Positions 48,300 to 57,374 of a stretch of 64,000 nt of DNA are shown piece after piece. Every line of letters starts with the position of its first letter. The stretch's first letter is position 1. The notes under the pieces were generated by a model, which worked only from the letters and a program-made list of their open reading frames with translations, did no database searches and was not told the DNA's origin. Source of the stretch: Spirosoma aureum (GTDB taxonomy: Bacteria > Bacteroidota > Bacteroidia > Cytophagales > Spirosomataceae). The position numbers and the translations under genes are program-made. The stretch spans positions 6,427,001 to 6,491,000 of the forward strand of contig NZ_CP050063.1 of NCBI RefSeq assembly GCF_011604685.1. The letters are read 5' to 3'.

Positions 48300-51200
48300 T
48301 TAAGCTTCATGATTGGTTTCGTTGCGACTTTTCCCGTTTGCCGAAACTGGTTGCGTTGCGGGTGTCATTGGCTCACTTGGCTGTTCACCTTTTTTTGCGT
48401 TTGCTTTTAAGGCCGCCAGACCTTTTTTACCATAAGCCAGTCGTGTTATACCCACGTAAAGCACTGGTACGACGAATATGGCCAGCGAGGTAGCGGCCAA
48501 CATCCCGCCAAGTACTGTCCGGCCGATCGTAGCCCGCGCAACACCGCCTGCACCACTGGCAATAGCCAGCGGAAATACGCCCAGAATGAACGCCAGCGAG
48601 GTCATTAGAATCGGGCGTAACCGCAAACGAACCGCTTCGATTGTCGATTCCAGCAGATCCTCTCCCCTATCAACGCGCTCTTTGGCAAACTCTACGATCA
48701 GAATGGCATTCTTGGCAGCCAGACCTATCAGCGTAATCAACCCAATCTGCGCGTACACATTATTGCTTAAATACGGGAACAGAATCAGGGCCAGAATAGC
48801 GCCAAATGCGCCAATCGGTACCGACAGCAACACTGAGAACGGCACTGACCAGCTCTCATACAGAGCAGCCAGGAATAGAAACACAAACCCCACCGACAGC
48901 ATGAAAATATAAATCGAGCTGCTACCGGCGTTTATTTCTTCACGGCTCAACCCTCCGAAATCGTAGGCATATCCCGCCGGAAGCACTTTAGCTGACACTT
49001 CACGGAGCGCATCATTGACCTGGCTACTACTATATCCCTCCTTGGCAGAACCATTTAGCTCAACCGACCGGAACAGATTGAAGTGCGAAATCAGAGGTGC
49101 ATTTTCGATGACGGTGGTTTTGATAATAGCACTGATGGGAACAAGCTGCCCAGCCTGGTTTCGAACATAATATTGCCCCAAGTTCTTGACATCGGCTCGA
49201 TACATGGTGTCGGCCTGGGCTACCACCCGGAATTTCCGACCATAAATAATGAAGTCATTGACGTACTGACTACCCAGAAACGTCTGCATGGTTCGGTACA
49301 CATTGCTAACCGAAATACCTAACTTTTTACATTTATCGCGGTCAACCTCAACCCGATAGGCTGGGGTTTTGGCCGTGAAGTACGTAAAAGCACGGCCAAC
49401 TTCTGGCCGTTTGTTTAACTCGCCAAGAAAATTCTGAACCACATTATCGAAAGCCCGAACATCATCATTGGTTTCGCGCTGTTGAATTTCAAACGTAAAA
49501 CCCGATGACTGCCCAAGGCCAGGAATAGCGGGCGGCTGCAAAACCTGCGGTCGGGCATCGTTCAAACCCGCCAATGCTTTCTGCAACTTCACCACCAGCG
49601 AGTCGGCCTGCATATTGCGCTCTTTACGCTCGTCCCAGGGTTTCAGTTTCATAAATACGGTCCCACTGTTTGACTTCGACGCGAAGGTAACCGCGTTCAG
49701 GCCACCCAAAGCCGCAAAGTGATCGACATAAGGCTGATCTTTAAGGATAGCCATGATTTTGTTGAGTACCTCCAGACTGCGGGTAGTAGAAGCCGCTTCA
49801 GGAATTTCATACGTCACAATCAGTCGACCTTCGTCTTCGGTTGGAATAAACCCGGTTGGTTTCGAGCGAAACATCATGCCCGTTCCGATGTATAAGACAA
49901 CCAGGCCCACAATAACCAGCGGTGTGGCTTTAATAAGCCGTTGCACCCCGTTTGAGTACGAATTCGTAACCCGCTCAAACCATTGGTTAAATTTGTAGAA
50001 AAACTTGTTTAAGCCGGTTGCCTTTTCGTCGATGTGCATCGGGCGAAGCAACAGCGTACATAAAGCGGGGGTCAGCGACAAGGCCACAAACGCCGAAATC
50101 AATACCGAAACGGCGATGGTGATGGCGAACTGTTGATACAATCGCCCAACAATACCCGGAATGAAACCGACCGGTACAAACACAGCCGCCAGAATGAGGG
50201 CAATGGCAATAACCGGGGCCGAAATCTCCCGCATCGCTTCTACTGTCGCTTCTTTCGGCGACATGCCCTTGTCAATATTTACCTGCACGGCTTCCACCAC
50301 CACAATGGCATCATCGACCACAATACCAATCGCGAGTACGAACGCAAAGAGAGTCAACGTGTTGATGGTGAACCCAAGTGGCACAAACAAGGCAAACGTA
50401 CCGATAATAGACACCGGAATAGCCAGCAGCGTAATAAGCGTGGCACGCCAGCTTTGCAGAAACAGAAATACGACCAGAATAACCAGTACCAGGGCTTCGA
50501 GCAAGGTCTCGACCACTTCAGAAATTGACACCTGAATGACCGATACAGACTCAAACGGCACTACGTATTCAATATCTTTGGGGAACGTCTTCTTCAGATT
50601 GTCCATTGCTGCGTAGACACCCTCTGCCGTCTCCAGCGCGTTACTGCCCGGCAACTGATAAACAAGCAGATAAGCCGCGCGTTTGCCATCGACAAACGAA
50701 TTACTGGCATACGAAAATTTACCCAATTGCACCCGTGCTACATCTTTCAGGTATACTAACGACCCGCGTGATGGATCACTACGAACAATAATATTGTTGA
50801 ATTCGCTCTCTTTACTGAGTCGGCTATTCGTAAAAACGGTGTATTCAAAAGCCTGTGAACCAGGTTGTGGCGGAGCACCTACCGAACCACCCGCTACTTG
50901 CAGGTTTTGTTCCTGTAAAGCGCCAACGACATCGTCAGGTGTCAGGCCAAGCTGTGCCAGCCGGTCGGGTTTGAGCCAGATCCGCATACTGAAGTCATCG
51001 GCCCGGCTAAAAATGTCGCCCACACCCGGTACGCGTAACAGCGCATCGCGGATGTAGATGTTTGTGTAGTTATCCAGAAACGACACATTGTGCGTGCCTT
51101 TGGGCGAATAAATGGCCACCAGCATAAACAGCGATGGGTTCCTTTTCCGAACTACTACACCCAGGCGGGTAACCTCTTCGGGCAATTGCGGCTGAGCAAT

Positions 51201-51539
51201 ACCAACGCGGTTTTGAACATCCAGCGCGGCAATGTTTACGTCCGTGCCCACGTCGAAGGTTACGTTCATGGTCATCCGGCCGTCGTTGGTGGCATTTGTC
51301 TGCACATAGCTCATGCCGGGCGTACCGTTCACCTGTGTCTCGATGGGCGTGGCAACCGTTTGCTCGACCGTCTGCGCATCAGCTCCGGTATAGGTGCCCG
51401 TTACCTGTACAACCGGGGGGGTAATATCGGGGTACTGGCTGACCGGCAAACTCAGCAGAGCAAGCACACCTAATGCCACAATCACGACGGATATAACAAT
51501 GGCAGTTACCGGTCGGTTAATGAAATTTTCTGCAAACAT
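48300..51539 (-). CDS. RND efflux pump, inner membrane (HAE1/AcrB-like)
   Basis: 1079 residues. It is the proton-driven pump of a tripartite exporter. Helix 1 is NRPVTAIVISVVIVALGVLALLSLPV; the periplasmic loop begins QYPDITPPVVQVTGTYTGADAQTVEQTVATPIE. The proton-relay helix is GIVVDDAIVVVEAVQ (two aspartates as in AcrB), followed by VAIALILAAVFVPVGFIPG. The second periplasmic loop and helices with LGIFPLAIASGAGGVARATIGRTVLGGM complete it. Aromatic and Phe-rich binding-pocket sequence fits hydrophobic multidrug substrates, but the specificity is unknown. It is the last gene of the tolC-like, adaptor, pump operon; the C-terminus has an unusual charged tail (KGEQPSEPMTPATQPVSANGKSRNETNHEA). Confidence 0.96.
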   Translation of the reverse strand: MFAENFINRPVTAIVISVVIVALGVLALLSLPVSQYPDITPPVVQVTGTYTGADAQTVEQTVATPIETQVNGTPGMSYVQTNATNDGRMTMNVTFDVGTDVNIAALDVQNRVGIAQPQLPEEVTRLGVVVRKRNPSLFMLVAIYSPKGTHNVSFLDNYTNIYIRDALLRVPGVGDIFSRADDFSMRIWLKPDRLAQLGLTPDDVVGALQEQNLQVAGGSVGAPPQPGSQAFEYTVFTNSRLSKESEFNNIIVRSDPSRGSLVYLKDVARVQLGKFSYASNSFVDGKRAAYLLVYQLPGSNALETAEGVYAAMDNLKKTFPKDIEYVVPFESVSVIQVSISEVVETLLEALVLVILVVFLFLQSWRATLITLLAIPVSIIGTFALFVPLGFTINTLTLFAFVLAIGIVVDDAIVVVEAVQVNIDKGMSPKEATVEAMREISAPVIAIALILAAVFVPVGFIPGIVGRLYQQFAITIAVSVLISAFVALSLTPALCTLLLRPMHIDEKATGLNKFFYKFNQWFERVTNSYSNGVQRLIKATPLVIVGLVVLYIGTGMMFRSKPTGFIPTEDEGRLIVTYEIPEAASTTRSLEVLNKIMAILKDQPYVDHFAALGGLNAVTFASKSNSGTVFMKLKPWDERKERNMQADSLVVKLQKALAGLNDARPQVLQPPAIPGLGQSSGFTFEIQQRETNDDVRAFDNVVQNFLGELNKRPEVGRAFTYFTAKTPAYRVEVDRDKCKKLGISVSNVYRTMQTFLGSQYVNDFIIYGRKFRVVAQADTMYRADVKNLGQYYVRNQAGQLVPISAIIKTTVIENAPLISHFNLFRSVELNGSAKEGYSSSQVNDALREVSAKVLPAGYAYDFGGLSREEINAGSSSIYIFMLSVGFVFLFLAALYESWSVPFSVLLSVPIGAFGAILALILFPYLSNNVYAQIGLITLIGLAAKNAILIVEFAKERVDRGEDLLESTIEAVRLRLRPILMTSLAFILGVFPLAIASGAGGVARATIGRTVLGGMLAATSLAIFVVPVLYVGITRLAYGKKGLAALKANAKKGEQPSEPMTPATQPVSANGKSRNETNHEA

Positions 51540-51637
51540 AATTTTCTAAATTGTTGAGTGAACGGTCCCGTCAGGGGTAACAGGGTGATTGATTAAAGGA
51601 ACTTCAATAGATCACCATGCCGATTACGCCATACTTA

Positions 51638-52804
51638 TTATTTTGCAGCCTGCTTGCTACTCGATTCAGGCTTCGCTCCACCCGGTCCAGCCGTTGTCTG
51701 CCCCGGAGACGTTACTTTCACAACAGCTCCTTCACGAACCTTCTGCGTTCCTTCCGTCACAATTGTTTCGCCTTCGTTTAGCCCATTTCGAACCACAACT
51801 TTATCATTGATACGTGGCCCAAGGGTTACCTTTTTCTGCGTCACTTTGCTGCTATCGCCAACTACCCAGACGAAATATTCGCTCATCTGCTCGGTCACGG
51901 CCTGATAAGGAATCAGCAGTTGTGGCTTGCCTGTGCTGTTTTTAACCCGAACGTTGGCGGATAAACCGGCTTTAAGCTGTTTTTTAGGATTCGGAAAGGC
52001 AATTCGAATGCGAATGGTGCCCGTTTGCGGATCGACAGCGCGGTCGACAATGCGAACCGAACCAGGATATGGGTAACGGCTACCATCGGGAAGCATCAGA
52101 ATAAAGGTTGAGTCGCGGGCGACTGATTTCTGGTTCTGGAGTTGCAGAAAGCGCGAAATCTCTGACTCATCAACCTGAACGTCAGCGGCAATCGGATTAT
52201 CCGACGAAATGGTATTCAAAGGTGTTGACCCAGGTGCAACGGCCGCGCCTAATCGTACCTGCGAGATACCAATCGTGCCGTCAAGTGGCGCGAAAATCGT
52301 CGTATATTTCAGGTTCGTTGCCACTTGCTGGATACTCGCCTGAGCAGCCTCAACCTGCATTTTAGCTGCTTCCAGGGTTGCGTTTGCATTATCGACCAGT
52401 TGCTTGGCAACAGCGTCCTGCTGAGCCAGGGTATTATACCGGTCAGCGTCTTTCTGAGCACGGTTCATGTTTGCTTTCTGCACGTTCAGGTTCGCCACCG
52501 CCTGATCATAACCAGCCCGGTATTGTTGCGGATCGATCGTGTATAGCTTCTGCCCTTTCCGGACAGGCTGCCCATCCTGAAAGAAAATTCCTGTAATGTT
52601 ACCAGCTACCTGAGGCTGGATGTCAACCAGAACCAGGGCCGTAACTGTAGCCGGGAATTCGTCATAATAGGTCGCGTTCCCCTTCGATACTGACAAGGCC
52701 GTAACGGCCGTTGGTGGCGGTGGAGCTTGTTGCTGATTGTTTTTATTGCCCCCACAAGCAGTGAGAAATACAGCTATAACTGGAATAAGAAAGCGTTTGA
52801 TCAT
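51638..52804 (-). CDS. RND periplasmic adaptor (AcrA/MFP family), lipoprotein
   Basis: 388 residues with a lipoprotein signal: LIPVIAVFLTACGG, Cys17 being the likely lipidated residue. The adaptor parts are in order: lipoyl half-domain (VLVDIQPQVAGNITGIFFQDGQPVRKGQKLYTIDP), helical hairpin (YDQAVANLNVQKANMNRAQKDADRYNTL ... QQDAVAKQLVDNANATLEAAKMQVEAAQASI), second lipoyl half (TTIFAPLDGTIGISQVRLGAAVAPGSTPLNTIS), the beta-barrel (GTIRIRIAFPNPKKQLKAGLSANVRV) and the membrane-proximal domain with VGPRINDKVVVRNGLNEGE-like sequence. It links the pump to the outer membrane channel. The pump gene starts 98 bases downstream, the channel gene lies upstream. Confidence 0.95.
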   Translation of the reverse strand: MIKRFLIPVIAVFLTACGGNKNNQQQAPPPPTAVTALSVSKGNATYYDEFPATVTALVLVDIQPQVAGNITGIFFQDGQPVRKGQKLYTIDPQQYRAGYDQAVANLNVQKANMNRAQKDADRYNTLAQQDAVAKQLVDNANATLEAAKMQVEAAQASIQQVATNLKYTTIFAPLDGTIGISQVRLGAAVAPGSTPLNTISSDNPIAADVQVDESEISRFLQLQNQKSVARDSTFILMLPDGSRYPYPGSVRIVDRAVDPQTGTIRIRIAFPNPKKQLKAGLSANVRVKNSTGKPQLLIPYQAVTEQMSEYFVWVVGDSSKVTQKKVTLGPRINDKVVVRNGLNEGETIVTEGTQKVREGAVVKVTSPGQTTAGPGGAKPESSSKQAAK

Positions 52805-52916
52805 AGTAGATTGTACGTTGTGTGCTGTCGGGCGGGCAACTGTTACCAGCTCAAACCCAACATTTTATAATATATCAGGATGTCATGGTTTAGACAATGA
52901 CATCACTTCCAAAAAC

Positions 52917-54254
52917 TTAAAACCGAATGACACCTAATGCCCGTTGAACGTCCAGTTTGCTGATTAACACCTGATACAATGCATTGAACACATTCAGGCG
53001 TGACGTGCGTAGATCTGCCTCAGCAATAGTCACATCAAGGTATGTTTTTATACCGGATCGATATTGCAGGTTAATAATTCGGTAGACATCCTCGGCAAGC
53101 AATTGATTCTCGCGCAAAGCCAGATAGTTGGCCAGATTGCCTTTATACGTTGCTAACGCCTGAGCGTATTCTGCATCGACGGCACTCGTCAGGGAAGCTA
53201 AATCCCAATCCAGTCGCTGAACCTGTAGTTCGGCAATCTTTAGTTGCTGGATTCGCCTGCCACCCTGAAAAATGGGTAGTGCAACCGACAAACCGATCAA
53301 TGAGTTCGGAAATGTCTGCGTATACAACTGCCCAAAAGCGTTGTTCTGATAGAGAAGATTGTAGTTACCAAACGCCGATACAGTTGGCAGATAAGCCCAA
53401 CGGTTATATCGAACATTAGCGTTTAATAACCGTCCCTGCGTTTGTAAGAGCTGGTATTCGATGCGGGTTTGCGGATTAACCAGTTGCATCGTATCCAGCG
53501 TCACTTCGTTTGCCAGTTGCAACGTATCATAGGTAACGGTCAGTTGGGAGTTAGGCGGATAACCCATGAGTTGCTTTAGCGTCTGGTATTTTGACCCAAT
53601 CAGATCATTGTACTGCTTTCGCTGGGCAATCGAATTGTTGAGCGCTATTTTCGCCCGCTGAGGATCCGTTTTATCCACAATACCACCCTGATACTGATTC
53701 GTTGCATCCTGCAAACTCCGTTGCAGGCGCGTAATATCCTCGCTCAGAATATCGACTTGTCGCTGCGTCAGAATCAGATCGTAAAACGCCTTACTCACAT
53801 TCACGACAACATTGATTTTGTTATTCACCGTTGTCTGGGCAGCCTGAAGGCGGTAAGCATCAGCGGTTTGGCTGGCTAACAGCAAATCACGGCTAAAAAT
53901 ACTCTGAGACAGTGAAAACGAGACAGTCGAGGTGTTCTGGGCGCCCAGCGCCGTTGGAATACGCTCACCATTGGCGTTCGGAATGAGCGTAACCGGAAGT
54001 TTCAGGTAGTGCTGTAAGTTATAACCAGCAGCGATCTGCGGGTACCAGGCGGCCAGGGAGCTTTGAACAGTTCGTTCGGCAACTTCCTGATCAATAACCG
54101 ACTGACGAACAACGGGTTGATGGCTTAATGCATATTGTATGCAATCTGGAAGATAAGCCTGTTTCGCTAGAGAATCGTTGCTTTTCTGAGCCTGTATTCT
54201 GACGGACAATAAACATCCAAATACTAAGAGGAAGCTAATAAAACTATTTTTCAT
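52917..54254 (-). CDS. TolC family outer membrane channel
   Basis: 445 residues with a signal peptide (FISFLLVFGCLLSVRIQA). Two TolC-like repeats are visible: LPDCIQYALSHQPVVRQSVIDQEVAERTVQSSLAAWYPQIAAGYN in the first half, and RTSRLNVFNALYQVLISKLDVQRALGVI near the end, with long heptad-like helices in between (ADAYRLQAAQTTVNNKINVVVNVSKAFYDLILTQRQVDILSEDI). Such proteins form a trimeric beta-barrel in the outer membrane and a helical tunnel through the periplasm. It is the first gene of the operon, 112 bases before the adaptor. It is divergent from glnS, 192 bases away. Confidence 0.95.
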   Translation of the reverse strand: MKNSFISFLLVFGCLLSVRIQAQKSNDSLAKQAYLPDCIQYALSHQPVVRQSVIDQEVAERTVQSSLAAWYPQIAAGYNLQHYLKLPVTLIPNANGERIPTALGAQNTSTVSFSLSQSIFSRDLLLASQTADAYRLQAAQTTVNNKINVVVNVSKAFYDLILTQRQVDILSEDITRLQRSLQDATNQYQGGIVDKTDPQRAKIALNNSIAQRKQYNDLIGSKYQTLKQLMGYPPNSQLTVTYDTLQLANEVTLDTMQLVNPQTRIEYQLLQTQGRLLNANVRYNRWAYLPTVSAFGNYNLLYQNNAFGQLYTQTFPNSLIGLSVALPIFQGGRRIQQLKIAELQVQRLDWDLASLTSAVDAEYAQALATYKGNLANYLALRENQLLAEDVYRIINLQYRSGIKTYLDVTIAEADLRTSRLNVFNALYQVLISKLDVQRALGVIRF

Positions 54255-54446
54255 AACATCGTGAAGGGCAATTAAACCGCCCCTGGCAGATAGTCAACGG
54301 CGTGTACTATCTACAACTATTTACAAGTATCATTTTGTTCGCTTATACTCTAAAATATAAGATAGCTTTCCTCTATAATGCTGCTTTTCGTTTGCCAAAC
54401 CCATTTGATCACTGTAATTTCGGGACTTTATCAGTACATATGCGCC

Positions 54447-56159
54447 ATGGCGGAAGCAACGAAAGACTCTTTGGAGAACAGTACAGCTGACCGGTCTCTG
54501 AATTTTATTGAACAATTTGTCGAAGAAGATATTGCAGCCGGTAAAAACGGAGGTCGCGTTCATACGCGTTTTCCGCCCGAACCGAACGGCTACCTGCATA
54601 TTGGCCACGCTAAATCGATTTGCCTCAATTTTGGCCTGGCCGATAAATATGGTGGGCAAACGAATCTCCGTTTCGACGATACCAACCCCGTTACGGAAGA
54701 TACCGAGTACGTTGACTCGATCAAGAACGACGTACGCTGGCTGGGGTTTGACTGGGAAAACGAGTTTTATGCATCCGATTATTTCGATCAGCTTTACACA
54801 TTGGCAGAAACGCTGATCAGGAAAGGATTGGCCTATGTCGATGATTCGAGCGCGGAAGAGATTGCTGCTCAGAAAGGTACGCCTACCGAGCCGGGACGCA
54901 TGAGTCAATATCGCGACCGGAGCGTAGACGAAAACCTGGATCTGTTCCGTCGCATGAAAGCCGGTGAATATCCCGACGGTGCCAAAGTGTTGCGGTCTAA
55001 GGTTGATATGGCCTCACCGAACATGCAACTCCGCGACCCGATCATTTACCGGATCAAGCACGCACATCACCACCGTACGGGCGATACGTGGTGCATCTAC
55101 CCAATGTACGACTTCGCACACGGTCAGTCAGACGCCATCGAGCACATCACGCATTCGCTCTGTACGCTGGAATTTGAAGTTCACCGGCCCTTATACGACT
55201 GGTTTATCGACAAGCTGGACCTGTTTCCATCCCGTCAGATCGAGTTTGCACGGCTCAACCTGACCTATACGGTCATGAGCAAACGTAAGCTCAAGCAGTT
55301 GGTAGAAGAAGGCCATGTTAACGGTTGGGACGATCCCCGTATGCCAACGATTGCGGGTATCCGTCGCCGTGGCTACACGCCTGCCAGTATTCGTGAGTTT
55401 GCCGATCGCATTGGTATTGCCAAGCGCGACAACCTGATCGACGTGGGCCTGCTGGAGTTCTGCATCCGTGAGGAACTGAACAAGACGACCCACCGTGTGA
55501 TGGCCGTGCTGGACGAAAAACCGCTGAAACTGGTCATTACGAACTATGAAGTTGGCCGTGAAGAGGTCATGCCCATTGAAAACAACCCTGAAGATCCTAC
55601 GGCTGGCGAACGTAATGTGCCATTCAGCCGCGAGGTGTACATCGAGCGCGATGACTTCATGGAGAATCCTCCCAAGAAGTTCTTCCGGTTGTTTCCCGGT
55701 GGTATGGTGCGGTTGAAAGGTGCCTACATCATCAAGTGCGATGAGGTAGTAAAAGACAACGCCGGTGAAATCATCGAACTGCATTGCTCCTACATTCCCG
55801 AAAGCCGAAGTGGTTCCGATACATCGGGCATCAGCGTAAAAGGCACAATCCATTGGGTGTCGGTGCCACACGCCGTTGAGGCTGAAGTTCGGCTCTATGA
55901 CCGCCTGTTCTCGGTTGAGAACCCAGCGGCCGATGAGCGTGAATTCCGGGAGTTGTTGAACCCAGCTTCGCTGGAAGTCGTTCGCGCTTTTGTTGAACCG
56001 GCTTTAGTGGAAGCAGCCCGTTCTGGCGCCCAGAGTAATTTCCAGTTCATGCGCAAAGGCTATTTCATTCTCGATCAGGACTCTACTGACGAGCGGCCTG
56101 TCTTCAACCGTACCGTCACGCTGAAAGACAGTTGGGCGAAAGAGGTGAAGCGGGGGTAA
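54447..56159 (+). CDS. glnS: Glutaminyl-tRNA synthetase
   Basis: 570 residues from the ATG at 54447, giving [56 protein letters not shown]; an upstream frame from 54378 adds unrelated hydrophobic residues. HIGH is at 51-54, the KMSKS-like loop is VMSKRKL near residue 274, and DDTNP is in the catalytic domain. It charges tRNA-Gln with glutamine directly, so this organism does not need the amidotransferase route for tRNA-Gln. The C-terminal anticodon-binding beta-barrels follow, ending [20 protein letters not shown]. No non-discriminating GluRS-like feature is seen. Confidence 0.97.
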   Translation: MAEATKDSLENSTADRSLNFIEQFVEEDIAAGKNGGRVHTRFPPEPNGYLHIGHAKSICLNFGLADKYGGQTNLRFDDTNPVTEDTEYVDSIKNDVRWLGFDWENEFYASDYFDQLYTLAETLIRKGLAYVDDSSAEEIAAQKGTPTEPGRMSQYRDRSVDENLDLFRRMKAGEYPDGAKVLRSKVDMASPNMQLRDPIIYRIKHAHHHRTGDTWCIYPMYDFAHGQSDAIEHITHSLCTLEFEVHRPLYDWFIDKLDLFPSRQIEFARLNLTYTVMSKRKLKQLVEEGHVNGWDDPRMPTIAGIRRRGYTPASIREFADRIGIAKRDNLIDVGLLEFCIREELNKTTHRVMAVLDEKPLKLVITNYEVGREEVMPIENNPEDPTAGERNVPFSREVYIERDDFMENPPKKFFRLFPGGMVRLKGAYIIKCDEVVKDNAGEIIELHCSYIPESRSGSDTSGISVKGTIHWVSVPHAVEAEVRLYDRLFSVENPAADEREFRELLNPASLEVVRAFVEPALVEAARSGAQSNFQFMRKGYFILDQDSTDERPVFNRTVTLKDSWAKEVKRG

Positions 56160-56180
56160 ATTTTGAGTATACCTACCAAT

Positions 56181-56244
56181 AAAAATGGTCTTTATTTGCA
56201 ATGACTGTCAGTAGACAGGTAGTTGCCAACTAAAGACCATTTTT
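56181..56244 (+). terminator. Three-tier hairpin after glnS
   Basis: AAAAATGGTCTTTA at 56181-56194 pairs perfectly with TAAAGACCATTTTT at 56231-56244; the loop contains GCAA with TTGC and CTGTC with GACAG as further stems. It starts 22 bases after glnS and ends in a T-run. Confidence 0.85.
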
Positions 56245-56273
56245 GTATTCATACTTTAAGAACCTGAATCCGA

Positions 56274-56465
56274 ATGACCAAAACCAAAAAGCATACTACT
56301 TTACCAAAGTTCAATGAGTTGTTCAGGCTTTAATTGCTACGTGAAAGTGGTTTTGTTCAGGTAGAGGTTACTGGAAAAACTGGAGATGGAGGTATTGACG
56401 GTAAAGGCATCGTTAGGATAGGTGGATTTCTGAGTTTTTATATTATCTTTCAATGCAAGCGTTAG
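56274..56465 (+). pseudogene. Mrr-type restriction endonuclease remnant, middle deleted
   Basis: One frame from ATG 56274 reads TKTKKHTTLPKFNELFRL, a TAA (codon 20), then LLRESGFVQVEVTGKTGDGG and IDGKGIVRIGGFLSFYIIFQ and CKR, then TAG at 56463-56465. The first part is the usual N-terminus of Mrr-like restriction enzymes, and the second is their catalytic core, with GDGGIDG and the QCKR motif (D...QxK). The winged-helix region of about 150 residues normally between them is missing, and everything after QCKR is also lost. A modification-dependent DNA nuclease has thus been reduced to about 60 codons. This is a decayed gene. Confidence 0.85.
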
Positions 56466-56502
56466 AAAGGACTGGTTTGATCAGTTCTAACGATAACTCC
56501 CC

Positions 56503-56703
56503 ATGCCTCCCATCCGAAAATCCAGCAACCCCGACGACATCCAGGCTTACGGCAAAGAATATTGGTGGTCTAAAACGCCGGAAGAGCGTTTGGTGGCTGC
56601 ACTGAAGCTAATTTGTAGAGCAAAAGCCATTTATTATGCAAATCCCAACAATCCCCCTTTAAGCAATGGAGGACAAGTACTTAAATCTAATAAGCCTATT
56701 TAA
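56503..56703 (+). CDS. Small basic protein, orphan partner of a nucleotidyltransferase
   Basis: 66 residues: PPIRKSSNPDDIQAYGKEYWWSKTPEERLVAALKLICRAKAIYYANPNNPPL then a short tail. The stretch KEYWWSKTPEERLxAALxLIxRAKAIY with NPPL is recurrent in small proteins encoded just before nucleotidyltransferase-like genes in Bacteroidota; this is recalled, not searched. The next gene, a nucleotidyltransferase remnant, begins at 56666 inside its 3' end, as expected for an overlapping pair. The partner is destroyed, so the protein is probably an orphan. Antitoxin-like or regulator roles are inferred only. Confidence 0.6.
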   Translation: MPPIRKSSNPDDIQAYGKEYWWSKTPEERLVAALKLICRAKAIYYANPNNPPLSNGGQVLKSNKPI

Positions 56704-56809
56704 CGAAGATGGCGTTGAGTACGTAGTTTTAAGTGGTGTTATGTTTACGGGCAATCGGTCGTCCTCAGGATTTAATCGATCTGGAAAATTTGCCAAATCC
56801 ATAGACTGA
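56666..56809 (+). pseudogene. Nucleotidyltransferase remnant, middle deleted and frameshifted
   Basis: From ATG 56666 one frame reads EDKYLNLISLFNEDGVEYVVLSG, which is the N-terminus of minimal nucleotidyltransferase-type proteins (next normally comes GGYAV and the G-S-D active site). From about 56751 a different frame reads AIGRPQDLIDLENLPNP and a TAG at 56802-56804, the usual C-terminal end of the same proteins. The active-site middle, perhaps 100 residues, is gone and the two ends are out of frame. The 47-codon frame itself is therefore not a real product. Confidence 0.75.
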
Positions 56810-56819
56810 TAAGTACCCT

Positions 56820-57323
56820 TTACTTCCCACAAGCCGCGCTCCCTGTACAGCCTAAGTTAACAAACAGCTCGGAGCGAATCTTCCAGCCTGCGTCGGTTTT
56901 GCGCCACATTGCCAGGTAAACACCCGTCAGCGTTTGAATTCCATCGGGTCGCTGAAAACGACCTGTCCAGTGTCCATGTTCGGCCGCTAATGATGTGGCT
57001 GTGCTGACCTGAATACTGTCGCTATCGCGGACATATCCCAGAAAGTCAGGATCTTTGAATTGTACCGAAACCGACGCCAGCACCGAATCCCGGCCCGATA
57101 CATGTGGGCCACTTCCGCGTGTTACTTCAATATCTGGTAGCATCGTTTGACCGAAAGCTGCCAGATCGCGAGCCTGAATGGCCCGATTCGATTGCGCTCG
57201 CAATGCCCGAATGGCAGAAATATCTGTTGCTCGGGTAAGCTTCATTGGGCCAGATTGTGCACACAGATAAAATGGCATCAGCATATAGATAAAAAAAGAA
57301 GGCAACGAACGGATCATAGGCAA
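56820..57323 (-). CDS. Secreted NTF2-like (DUF4440-type) protein
   Basis: 167 residues with a signal peptide (SLPSFFIYMLMPFYLCAQ). The NTF2-like fold is suggested by DISAIRALRAQSNRAIQARDLAAFGQTMLPDIEVTRGSG, VSGRDSVLASVSVQF and GVYLAMWRKTDAGWKIRSELFVNLGC. Members of the DUF4440/SnoaL group bind small hydrophobic ligands or act as isomerases; the exported form has no defined role here. Two cysteines near the end (LGCTGSAACGK) could form a disulfide. A second start at 57317 is possible. Confidence 0.8.
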   Translation of the reverse strand: MPMIRSLPSFFIYMLMPFYLCAQSGPMKLTRATDISAIRALRAQSNRAIQARDLAAFGQTMLPDIEVTRGSGPHVSGRDSVLASVSVQFKDPDFLGYVRDSDSIQVSTATSLAAEHGHWTGRFQRPDGIQTLTGVYLAMWRKTDAGWKIRSELFVNLGCTGSAACGK

Positions 57324-57331
57324 TAGCTACT

Positions 57332-57364
57332 AAACCTATAAGGTCTCAAAGACCTTATAGGTTT
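57332..57364 (-). terminator. 15-bp hairpin after the carboxypeptidase gene
   Basis: AAACCTATAAGGTCT at 57332-57346 pairs perfectly with 57350-57364 around a 3-base loop. It begins ten bases past the M14 stop on the minus strand. No U-tract is clear. Confidence 0.75.
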
Positions 57365-57374
57365 GGGTTTTGAA

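Noticed and set aside
55191..55871. 226-codon open frame antisense to glnS
   Set aside because: It lies wholly inside the certain glnS gene and reads as a shadow with histidine- and valine-rich sequence and no known domain.
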